A DNA stretch of 64,000 nt from Lachnospiraceae bacterium. Its GTDB lineage: Bacteria > Bacillota > Clostridia > Lachnospirales > Lachnospiraceae. The translations under genes and the position numbers were made by a program. The stretch is from assembly GCA_910575605.1 (NCBI GenBank), contig CAJTEW010000017.1:1-64000 (forward strand), written 5' to 3'. Below the pieces are notes generated by a model. It saw only the letters and a list, made by a program, of their open reading frames with translations, did no database searches and was not told the origin of the DNA. Below are positions 1-7,596 of this stretch, piece after piece. The stretch's first letter is position 1. Each line of letters begins with the position of its first letter.

Positions 1-42
1 ATCCAGTTTCATCTCAAAAGAGTATTTTGAATGTTGTCCCAT
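1..42 (-). CDS. IS3-family OrfA-like transposase, N-terminal 14 codons only
   Basis: Reverse-strand ATG at 42-40, preceded by an AGGAGG-type site at about 51-58, opens a reading frame that runs off the left edge. The visible residues (MGQHSKYSFEMKLD) match the usual beginning of OrfA helix-turn-helix proteins of IS3-family elements, where a short basic/aromatic stretch leads to an FxxEFK-like motif. Nothing of the HTH itself or of the DDE domain is visible, so the family call is a pattern match on very little sequence. Confidence 0.5.
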   Translation of the reverse strand, partial: MGQHSKYSFEMKLD

Positions 43-107
43 AAAATATGCTCCTCCTTATAGTGACAGTTTTATTATTTTATCTGTCTACCATAAGGGG
101 AGCATAT
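1..107 (-). mobile_element. End of an IS3-like insertion sequence, cut by the window edge
   Basis: A transposase start codon with a strong ribosome binding site lies on the reverse strand at the left edge. Between about 81 and 107 there is a terminal-repeat-like segment (GTCTACC, then GGGGAGCATAT on the + strand). The same kind of end occurs twice, facing itself, at 31815-31874. Only one end is visible, so the element's length, target duplication and integrity cannot be judged. The IS3-family assignment rests on the first residues of the encoded protein. Confidence 0.6.
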
Positions 108-162
108 CAGAGCACGATATCTGCTGATTCTTTATTATATCTGCTAAGAATCCTAATGAAAA

Positions 163-220
163 TTCCAATGAAAATTGGAATAATGCTTTTTTTATTATAT
201 ATTACATGATATAATATTAA
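163..220 (+). promoter_or_regulatory. AT-rich leader and candidate promoter of the surface protein
   Basis: A small hairpin (ATTCCAA/TTGGAAT, about 163-182) followed by a T-rich run could end transcription coming from the left. It is followed by a TATAAT at 210-215 with only a poor -35 match. The start codon of the next gene is at 295, behind an AGGAGGAAAG-like site. The element is plausible but weak. Confidence 0.35.
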
Positions 221-294
221 ATGAAACGTCAAGTTCGAAGAGACACTGAGGGGTTTCCGGGAAGAACAAAGACAGGAGGAAAGAGAAAAGAAAA

Positions 295-3285
295 ATGAAC
301 AAATGGAAGAAACATGGTAAACGGCTATTGGTATTTCTTCTTATTCTGGGATTTACCGGCGGAATGATGGAACATTTGCGGATTACTGTAACTGCAGCAG
401 ATACAGAGGGGAAAGAAGTTTTGGGGGAGGAAGATAATACGACAGAAGAGGAAACTGCCCAACCGGTTTGTACCTGCACGATTCAGTGTACGGAAGAAAC
501 AAAAGCAGCGGACTGCTCTGTATGTATGGAAGAATTGTCCGCCTGCAGTGGCAGGACTCTCACAGAGCAGCCGGGGGAAAACAAGGATACAGATGCAAAA
601 GAGCCGGCAGATTCAGAAGCTGTCGATGATAAAGAACTAAAGACCCTTGGCCAAGAGGTGAAAGCAGCAACAGATGATGATGTGCAAAAGGCATGGGAAG
701 CAATGACCAATGCAATGCTCAACTGGGAGGCAGAAGTGGATTTATCCAGCTTCAACCTTACAAAAGCGGATTGGGATCGTATTTGGCCAAATGTAGCACG
801 GAATAATCCAGATCTGTTTTACATGTGGGATTGTATGTACTATACGAGTACAGATGGTATAATCCAGAAGTGTACATTTACTTACAGTACAGAATACAGC
901 CAAGATAGCGTTATAGAGTATAAGGCGGCAATAGACAACATTTTTAACCAGGTTATTGAGGCAAATATGACTGATGAACAGAAAGCGCTTGCACTGCATG
1001 ACTATTTAGTACAGCATATTGTATACGATCAAAATGCATTTAACAATTTAGGAATTGAAAAGAAAAATGCATATGAAGCGCTGGTAAACGGTATCGGAGT
1101 ATGCGAGGGATATACGCTTGCTTACGCCGCTCTCCTTAATAAAGCGGGAATAGAGGTTGATTATTGCAGAAGTCAACAAATGAATCATATATGGAATTAT
1201 GTGAAGCTGGACGGCAAATGGTATCATGTGGACTTAACATATGACGATACAACTGCCGCCAAACAGACCGGAGAGACAGGTTATGTGAAACATACCTATT
1301 TCCTGCTCAGTGACGATGCCATGAAGGCAGATCATAGCTGGGATTCTAATGATATTATCTGCACTGATGCAAAATATGATAATTATTGGCATAAGACCGT
1401 TCCTTTACGGGAATCTGCCATTTATACAATGGACGGTAATTTCTATTATCTTACGAGAAAAGCAGTTGTTAATAATCAAAATATATGCAACGGCGCAGCG
1501 CTGATGAAAAGAGATTCCAATGGAAATGAAACCGAAGTGGGAAGCTTTGAAATAGAGAATTTGGGAACAGCAGGCGGATACCCTATGTGGGACCTATGCT
1601 TTTCCAGACTTTCTTATTCAAAAAGAGTCCTGTACTTTAATGTAGGCAATGCAATCTATTCCTTTAGTCCGTCAGTGGATACTGCACCGGTAAAGATTTA
1701 CCAGCATGATCAAAACAATCAGATTGTAACCGGTCTGCTGGTAAGCGGGGATGAGATGGTTTTGGAGATTTCTGCTCAAACTGGTGTAATAATAGAAAAA
1801 GTAAATGTTCCGGTTTTCACTTTAAACGCCAGTGAATCTAAAGTGAAGGTCGGCTATACAAAAGCTCCGGTTCTGACAGCGAATCCCCTTGCTACAGGGT
1901 TCACTTGGGAGATACAGCGTGCGGATGGCAGCTGGGATACCATAGCTGGAGCGAACAGTAACAGTTATACAATAGAAACCGGACTGACAAAAGGCAGTTA
2001 CAGATATCGTGTAAACGCCACATTGGCTGGAAAGTCTGTGACAGCAGAGATCATTATAACCGTAACAGAACCAGAAGAGCAGAAAAACTTTGCTTTTTCT
2101 GAAAAAACAAAGTTAGTGACTTATGGAGACGCAGAGTTTACCATAACTGCACAAGGTGCAGAGAATGGCTCTGCCGTCAGCTACAGCAGTTCAGATCCTT
2201 TTGTAGCAGAAGTTGATTCGCGAACGGGAACAGTCAGAATCTTGAAAGCAGGCAGCGCTGTCATCACAGCCACGGCTTCTGAAACTGATGAGTATTTGGA
2301 AGCAACATGTACATATAACTTGACAATCTCTCCAAAAGAGCTTGCGTGGGATGTGAGTGCTTTGGAAGCAGCAGATCGGCTGGATCTCATCAAAGACCAG
2401 TCAGCCACACTTTACGGTGAATTGAAGATTACAGGTATTTTAGAAAAAGATATGAAAAATCTTCAGTTTAACTGTCCTTCAGACAAACTGACTGGCGAGT
2501 ATCAAATGGTGGCAAAAGGCAGTCAGAAGGTGAAACTGTCTTGGAAGAGCGGACAAGATAAACCAGTTCTTCAAGGGGACGGACAAGAAAATTATACACT
2601 GCCTGCCGCATTGCCAGAGATTTTGGGCGAGATTACTGAAGTGAATGATTCAATTCAGGAGTCTGAAGACGGAACTTCTTTCAAACTGCAAGTAGAAAGC
2701 GGCATCTCTAAAGTACCGGATGCCTTTAAAGATAAGGAACATTTGAATACGCCGGGTAAAATCGAAAAAGAGATGTGTCTGAAAATACAGGAAACATATA
2801 ATGGAATCACAGACACAAACATGGTAGTCTATGATGTGGAACTTTTAGTAAATATTAATGGAATGGGATGGCAGGTAATGACTAAGGAGAATTTCCCATC
2901 AGACGGTCTGACTATAACGCTGCCTTACCCGTCCAGCACAGGAAGATACACCCATGACTTTGTGGCAGCCCATATGTTTACGGCTGATATGAATGGCCAC
3001 TATGTGGGAGATGTGGAATATCCAGAGGTAACCAAGACAGAGAAAGGCATTACATTTAAGGTATACGGATTGTCTCCGATTGCCATAGGATGGAAAGGAG
3101 TAAATAGCAGCTCTTTCGGAGACGGCGAAAGTGGTAATGTGTCTAGTACGCCGACATTTTCCGTCAATAAAATGAAGGCTCCTCCTACCGGTGACACTTC
3201 GCCTATTATGCTGTATGTGCTATTGGCTGCAGCTGCGCTCAGTGTGATAAGCGGACTTTATATTAGAACAAAGAAGATCAGATAA
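295..3285 (+). CDS. Sortase-anchored-type surface protein with transglutaminase-like domain
   Basis: This 996-residue exported protein begins with a signal peptide (basic start, hydrophobic residues about 10-35). A Cys-rich, acidic spacer with a CTC...C...C..C pattern follows (about 60-90). A transglutaminase/protease-like fold comes next, with the expected triad visible as Cys270 (in GVCEGY), His298 (NHIWNYV) and Asp313 (HVDLTYDD). The middle carries two Ig-like/BIg-type segments (about 510-690). The C-terminus has PPTGD (963-967), a hydrophobic segment and a basic tail, a variant LPXTG anchor. Such proteins are common on Lachnospiraceae surfaces; crosslinking, peptidase or purely structural roles are all possible. 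The start at 295 has a good ribosome binding site. The gene is monocistronic, with a terminator directly behind it. Confidence 0.85.
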   Translation: MNKWKKHGKRLLVFLLILGFTGGMMEHLRITVTAADTEGKEVLGEEDNTTEEETAQPVCTCTIQCTEETKAADCSVCMEELSACSGRTLTEQPGENKDTDAKEPADSEAVDDKELKTLGQEVKAATDDDVQKAWEAMTNAMLNWEAEVDLSSFNLTKADWDRIWPNVARNNPDLFYMWDCMYYTSTDGIIQKCTFTYSTEYSQDSVIEYKAAIDNIFNQVIEANMTDEQKALALHDYLVQHIVYDQNAFNNLGIEKKNAYEALVNGIGVCEGYTLAYAALLNKAGIEVDYCRSQQMNHIWNYVKLDGKWYHVDLTYDDTTAAKQTGETGYVKHTYFLLSDDAMKADHSWDSNDIICTDAKYDNYWHKTVPLRESAIYTMDGNFYYLTRKAVVNNQNICNGAALMKRDSNGNETEVGSFEIENLGTAGGYPMWDLCFSRLSYSKRVLYFNVGNAIYSFSPSVDTAPVKIYQHDQNNQIVTGLLVSGDEMVLEISAQTGVIIEKVNVPVFTLNASESKVKVGYTKAPVLTANPLATGFTWEIQRADGSWDTIAGANSNSYTIETGLTKGSYRYRVNATLAGKSVTAEIIITVTEPEEQKNFAFSEKTKLVTYGDAEFTITAQGAENGSAVSYSSSDPFVAEVDSRTGTVRILKAGSAVITATASETDEYLEATCTYNLTISPKELAWDVSALEAADRLDLIKDQSATLYGELKITGILEKDMKNLQFNCPSDKLTGEYQMVAKGSQKVKLSWKSGQDKPVLQGDGQENYTLPAALPEILGEITEVNDSIQESEDGTSFKLQVESGISKVPDAFKDKEHLNTPGKIEKEMCLKIQETYNGITDTNMVVYDVELLVNINGMGWQVMTKENFPSDGLTITLPYPSSTGRYTHDFVAAHMFTADMNGHYVGDVEYPEVTKTEKGITFKVYGLSPIAIGWKGVNSSSFGDGESGNVSSTPTFSVNKMKAPPTGDTSPIMLYVLLAAAALSVISGLYIRTKKIR

Positions 3286-3296
3286 TCAAATAAAAG

Positions 3297-3343
3297 AAAA
3301 GAGATGATCCGGGGCTTTTGCTTCCTGTGTCATCTCTTTTTTA
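3297..3343 (+). terminator. Rho-independent terminator
   Basis: Perfect 11-bp arms AAAAGAGATGA / TCATCTCTTTT followed by a T run, 11 bases after the surface-protein stop codon. The A-rich left arm would also allow termination in the opposite direction. Confidence 0.85.
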
Positions 3344-3494
3344 TGTGCCTCAACCTGTTGTTATTCTAGAGCAAACATCTTCATTTTCGCATTTTCCCTA
3401 ATTTGTTTGTAGCAATAGGAGTTGTCTCACATAAAATATATTTTTGCTTATAGAAAAATAAAATAAATATACATCTTATATAAAAAATACCGAT

Positions 3495-3524
3495 TTGACT
3501 AGGGAGAGAGGGGAGGAATAAAAT
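3495..3524 (+). promoter_or_regulatory. Promoter of the ABC/radical SAM/oxidoreductase operon
   Basis: TTGACT at 3495-3500 and TAAAAT at 3519-3524 are separated by 18 bp. The expected start near 3531 leaves a leader of about 40 nt. The ribosome binding site (AAAGGAGAG) precedes the ATG at 3572. Confidence 0.6.
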
Positions 3525-3571
3525 ATTCGTGTACGTTAAAAATCAGGAGAAAATAACAAAGGAGAGACTTT

Positions 3572-4867
3572 ATGAAAAAAAGAGTTGTGGGTCTGCTGCT
3601 CTGCATGTCTATGACAGCATGTCTTTTCGCAGGCTGCGGAAACAAACAGGAGAGTACAGAAGAGAAAAAGGAAGAAACTGCAAAAACAGATACCCTTGAG
3701 GTCTGGCTTCCAGCCAAGCTTAATGGTGAGGATGAAGCAGTGTGGGACGAGATATCAGCTCCTTTTGAGGAGGAGCACGGCGTGGATGTTACCTTCCAGT
3801 TTATTTCATGGAAGGACTATGAGTCAAAATACAGTTCTGCCATTTCTACTAACTCAGGACCGGATGTGGGATATATGTATGTAGAAATGTTCCCCACCTA
3901 TATAGATGCCAAAGCAGTAGAAGATTTAGGCGGATATCTTACAGATGAAGACTATGAAAATTATACGGTTTTAGGAGAACAGTACAAAATATTCGGCAAG
4001 AACTATGGAATTGCCCAGGGCGGTCCAGAAGCTGTTCTCGCTATGTTCTATAATAATGATATTCTAGCATCTATTGAGGAGAGCGCTCCTGAAACATGGG
4101 AAGACGTGATGCGGATTGCAAAGAAGGCAAAAGATTCCGGGAAATGCGGTATAGCCCAGGGATGGGGGCAGACATTCTATCAGGATCTGAACTGGAACTG
4201 GTATTCCTTCCTTTATCAGGCAGGAGGAGACATTTTTGATGAAGAAGGAAAATGTATCCTTGACGAGAAGGAGGGCATAGAGACAGCACAGTTTTTATAT
4301 GATTTGAAAAATACGGAAAATGTTCTTCCGGAGGATACAATGTCGCTTACAAACAGCGAGGCATTCGAAAAATATTTCCTGTCAGGAGAGGCAGCCATTG
4401 GTTTTGTAAGTGCGGGCTCCAGTATGTTTGAGCAGCTTACGGAGAATAACATTAATTATGGATTCACCTACGAGCTTAAAGGCAATAACGGCAGTATGGG
4501 CGCAAGAGCCAGTGTTGACCAGTTGGTTTTGATGTCTGCAGCAGAGGATAAGGAGCTTGCATTTGAGTTTATTAAATATGTAACAGGCAAAGAGGGCGGT
4601 GAAAAGTATCATGAGCTTACCAAATCCAACCCGAATATGAAGGAGCAGAAATGGTATGGTCTTGAGGAGGTTGAAGAGCCCTATATAAAAGCAGTAGGAG
4701 AAGGGACAATCCGCCCGATTACAGCGGCAAGACGTGCACCGGAGGTTTACGATTACCTTTGGAAAGAGCTGCAGGAAATGATGAATGGGTCAGTAACTCC
4801 AGAAGATGCCATGAAGGACGTGGCAGAATATGCGAATTCCCTGGACTATTCAGAACCAACAAAATAA
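3572..4867 (+). CDS. Sugar ABC transporter substrate-binding lipoprotein
   Basis: A 431-residue family 1 extracellular solute-binding protein. The signal peptide ends in a lipobox (LFAGC, lipidated Cys22), followed by an acidic, Lys/Glu-rich linker and the usual fold beginning LEVWLPA. It should capture a sugar, or possibly another small organic ligand, outside the membrane and deliver it to the two permeases encoded downstream. It is the first gene of an operon that also carries a radical SAM enzyme and a molybdopterin oxidoreductase. No ATPase gene is present, so the transporter would have to borrow an MsmX-type ATPase, as many Firmicute CUT1 systems do. The ligand cannot be deduced from sequence. 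Confidence 0.85.
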   Translation: MKKRVVGLLLCMSMTACLFAGCGNKQESTEEKKEETAKTDTLEVWLPAKLNGEDEAVWDEISAPFEEEHGVDVTFQFISWKDYESKYSSAISTNSGPDVGYMYVEMFPTYIDAKAVEDLGGYLTDEDYENYTVLGEQYKIFGKNYGIAQGGPEAVLAMFYNNDILASIEESAPETWEDVMRIAKKAKDSGKCGIAQGWGQTFYQDLNWNWYSFLYQAGGDIFDEEGKCILDEKEGIETAQFLYDLKNTENVLPEDTMSLTNSEAFEKYFLSGEAAIGFVSAGSSMFEQLTENNINYGFTYELKGNNGSMGARASVDQLVLMSAAEDKELAFEFIKYVTGKEGGEKYHELTKSNPNMKEQKWYGLEEVEEPYIKAVGEGTIRPITAARRAPEVYDYLWKELQEMMNGSVTPEDAMKDVAEYANSLDYSEPTK

Positions 4868-4929
4868 AGAAAAGCAGATATAAAGAGGCAGGACGAGGAT
4901 GTCCTGCCCTGTTTCAGATTGGAGGAAAT

Positions 4930-5865
4930 ATGTATACGGAAGTTTATATGGATATTGTAAATAAATGTAATGCCCGCTGTTTTTACTGTAAAACAGGACA
5001 GAGTAATTTAAGCGGGTACAGTAAAAAAATTCCAAGGTATGATATGGATATAGAGGCATTTGACCGTTTAGTATCCCATCTGCTCCACTATCAGATTATT
5101 ACACCAGACTGCCTGTTCCGTATCTATAACTGGTACGAGCCGACGCTGAATCCCCATCTCCCTGAAATTATTAATTACATGTACGACAGAGGCTTAAGGC
5201 TTGATATGAGCACCAATGCAAGTGTGCTCCCGGATTTTTCAAAAATACATACCTGCAAGCACTATGAGGGGATTCTGTTTTCCATGCCGGGATTTGGCCA
5301 AAAGTCTTATGACAGAATTCATGGATTTGACTTTGAAACGGTAAAGAGCAATATCAGGACAACAATGAGTGAGATTAGACAAAAAGGGTTTAAGGGGGAT
5401 GCCTATATTAATTATCATCTGTATCAGTTTAATACGGATGAGGTATATGCTGCAAAGGAATTTGCAGATGAGGTGGGAATCAGGCTTCATACAATGTTTG
5501 CTTACTTTAATGGAACAAGAGGATTTTCCGAATATATCAATGAGACAATGCCTGTGGAAATGATGACACGGGCATCGAAGGATTTATTCTTTTATTTTGT
5601 AGACGAGCTTTTAAAGGATAAAGAAAAATATGATGAAATATTTAAAGAGCCGCCTTCAATTACCCTTAGTGAATTTTGTAATATTCTGCCTGGAAGAGGC
5701 TCTAATGATGAGGATGCAGTGGCAAGTATTTTTGATATGCACAGCGCTAAAGAGGTAGAAGAACTGTACGAGAGCTTAAAAGGCGGCAGAGATCCCCGTT
5801 TTGAAAGGGTACATTACTGGGCAATGAGCTATAAGCTGCCCATGAATCACTTATTTGGAATATAA
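4930..5865 (+). CDS. Radical SAM protein without a normal SPASM tail
   Basis: 311 residues. The N-terminus has the radical SAM cluster motif C-x3-C-x2-C at Cys13, Cys17 and Cys20 (KCNARCFYC), followed by a GEP-like motif (YEPTLNP) that positions S-adenosylmethionine. After the partial TIM barrel, the region where SPASM proteins have a Cys-rich auxiliary-cluster domain contains only a single LSEFCNIL and then a short helical tail. The protein therefore appears to hold one cluster only. I chose the ATG at 4930 because GGAGGAAAT precedes it and homology starts there; an open frame extends upstream but overlaps the binding-protein gene. It lies between the binding protein and the permeases, so its expression is tied to import of the substrate. 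The reaction is unknown; it may act on a peptide, a cofactor or the imported compound. Confidence 0.75.
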   Translation: MYTEVYMDIVNKCNARCFYCKTGQSNLSGYSKKIPRYDMDIEAFDRLVSHLLHYQIITPDCLFRIYNWYEPTLNPHLPEIINYMYDRGLRLDMSTNASVLPDFSKIHTCKHYEGILFSMPGFGQKSYDRIHGFDFETVKSNIRTTMSEIRQKGFKGDAYINYHLYQFNTDEVYAAKEFADEVGIRLHTMFAYFNGTRGFSEYINETMPVEMMTRASKDLFFYFVDELLKDKEKYDEIFKEPPSITLSEFCNILPGRGSNDEDAVASIFDMHSAKEVEELYESLKGGRDPRFERVHYWAMSYKLPMNHLFGI

Positions 5866-5881
5866 AGAGGGGAAGAATGAT

Positions 5882-6760
5882 ATGAAAAGAAGAGATTACA
5901 GTGGGTATTTATACATTCTTCCCTTTTTTCTGGTTATGCTTTTTTTCTGGTATGTTCCGATTATCATGTCAGGCTGGTTCAGCCTTACGCAGTACAACGC
6001 TTTAAGCACGCCGGTATTTGCTGGTCTTGCAAATTATAAAGCCCTGCTTCAGGATAAGATATTTTTAAAAAGTATCCGCAATACACTGATTTTCGTTATA
6101 ACAGTAGTACCACTTGAAACACTGCTTGGATTTTTGACAGCAGTATGGGTGGAGAAAAGAAAAACAACATGGCTTGGTAAATTTGTAAGAAATGCAATGT
6201 TCATTCCAAGCCTTGCCTCTGCAAGTATTGTCAGCATTGTGTGGAGGATTCTGTTGAATAACGAGCAGTCTCCTCTGGCGTTTTTTCTTTCTTTTTTTAG
6301 AATAAATTCCAGTATGGTTTTAGGCTCAAAGGTAATGGTATTCCCGGCATTAATTCTTATGGAGGTTTTGATGGGGACAGGCTACTATATGGTGCTTTAT
6401 CTGGCATACCTGGTTGATATTCCGGAAAGCTATTATGAGGCGGCGCGCCTTGACGGAGCATCCGGTTTTCAGGTGATGCGGTATATTACGGCGCCTCTTA
6501 TAAAGCCCGCAGCTATTATGATTGTTTTCTTAGGGGTCATTGGAACCTTCCAGTCCTTTGATATGATTTACATTATGACAGGAGGGGGACCGGGACAGGG
6601 AACAACTGCAACTGTTATGCTGTCCTTATACCTATACAGCTTTAAATATTCTAAAATAGGATATGGAATGGCAATCGGGAATCTGTTGATTATCCTTGTG
6701 GCATTTCTGACATTTATGCAGAGAAGGCTGTTGAATGAGAAAACATCAAGTCTGTACTAG
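5882..6760 (+). CDS. Sugar ABC transporter permease, MalF/UgpA type
   Basis: 292 residues with six predicted membrane segments and the conserved cytoplasmic EAA loop (YYEAARLDGAS, then PLIKP) that contacts the ATPase. It forms the pore with the next gene. The ATG at 5882 follows AGAGGGGAAGAAT; an upstream TTG at 5855 would overlap the radical SAM gene and is less likely. The spacing of 16 bases to the gene before and 11 to the gene after indicates one transcript. Confidence 0.85.
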   Translation: MKRRDYSGYLYILPFFLVMLFFWYVPIIMSGWFSLTQYNALSTPVFAGLANYKALLQDKIFLKSIRNTLIFVITVVPLETLLGFLTAVWVEKRKTTWLGKFVRNAMFIPSLASASIVSIVWRILLNNEQSPLAFFLSFFRINSSMVLGSKVMVFPALILMEVLMGTGYYMVLYLAYLVDIPESYYEAARLDGASGFQVMRYITAPLIKPAAIMIVFLGVIGTFQSFDMIYIMTGGGPGQGTTATVMLSLYLYSFKYSKIGYGMAIGNLLIILVAFLTFMQRRLLNEKTSSLY

Positions 6761-6771
6761 GAGGATGGAAG

Positions 6772-7581
6772 ATGAAGAAAATTGGAAATTGTTTTATAGG
6801 TATGCTGGTCATACTGCTTACAGCATTTATGCTGCTTCCCTTTGCCTATATGCTTGTATGCTCACTGCAGGAAACCTATTCGCCTTATTTAATCAGCTTT
6901 GATATTTCTACTTATACGCTGGATAATTATAAGAAAATTTTTCATGTCAGCGGGTTTACATCATGGCTTTCTAACAGTCTGTTTATTTCGGTTACAGGTG
7001 TTGTCTGGACATTATGTATATGCAGCCTGGCGGCATTTGCATTTGCAAAGAAAAGGTTTCCTGGAAATGATAAGCTGTTTTTTCTGTTTTTTGCGACCCT
7101 TTGTATTCCATTTCCGGCCACAGTTGTTCCACTCTGGCTTTTAACAGGCCGTCTTGGGCTTATGGATACCTTTTGGCCTTTGATTCTCCCGATTCCGTCT
7201 ATGCTTGGAGTCGTACTTATCAGGCAGGCTGTGATAGGAATACCAAAGGAGATGTTTGAGTGTGCGAGGCTGGACGGCTGCAGTGACAGAAGGATTTTTA
7301 CGAGGATTGTAATTCCGGTCATACGGCCTGTACTGATTACAGTTGCTATTTTATATTTTACAAGGAGCTGGAATAGCCTTTTATGGCCGCTGATTGTATC
7401 GAATACGGATGCGACGAAAACACTTCCGGTAGGACTTTCATCAATACAGGGAATCAATGACGTAAATTATGGAATGACAATGGCAGGAGCAATGATGAAC
7501 TTTCTGCCGCCATTTCTTGTATATGCATTTCTGCACAGATATTTTCTGGCAGGAATCACAGGTAACGGGCTAAAAAACTAA
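6772..7581 (+). CDS. Sugar ABC transporter permease, MalG/UgpE type
   Basis: 269 residues, six membrane segments and an EAA loop (MFECARLDGCS...IPVIRP). It is the second half of the CUT1 permease heterodimer, with a GGAGGATGGAAG site in front of the ATG. The following oxidoreductase starts 15 bases after the stop, so transport and the redox enzyme should be co-expressed. Confidence 0.85.
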   Translation: MKKIGNCFIGMLVILLTAFMLLPFAYMLVCSLQETYSPYLISFDISTYTLDNYKKIFHVSGFTSWLSNSLFISVTGVVWTLCICSLAAFAFAKKRFPGNDKLFFLFFATLCIPFPATVVPLWLLTGRLGLMDTFWPLILPIPSMLGVVLIRQAVIGIPKEMFECARLDGCSDRRIFTRIVIPVIRPVLITVAILYFTRSWNSLLWPLIVSNTDATKTLPVGLSSIQGINDVNYGMTMAGAMMNFLPPFLVYAFLHRYFLAGITGNGLKN

Positions 7582-7596
7582 AGAGAGGTGACAAAC

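Noticed and set aside
3419-3452. Segment resembling the beginning of the IS-like transposase region at 1-60 (GTTGTC...ATAAAATAT...CTTATAG)
   Set aside because: The match is AT-rich and broken by gaps, and no coding or terminal-repeat structure accompanies it. Chance similarity is likely.
6942-7457. 171-codon reverse frame inside the MalG-type permease gene
   Set aside because: Complementary-strand shadow of a membrane-protein gene; no start signal, no family.
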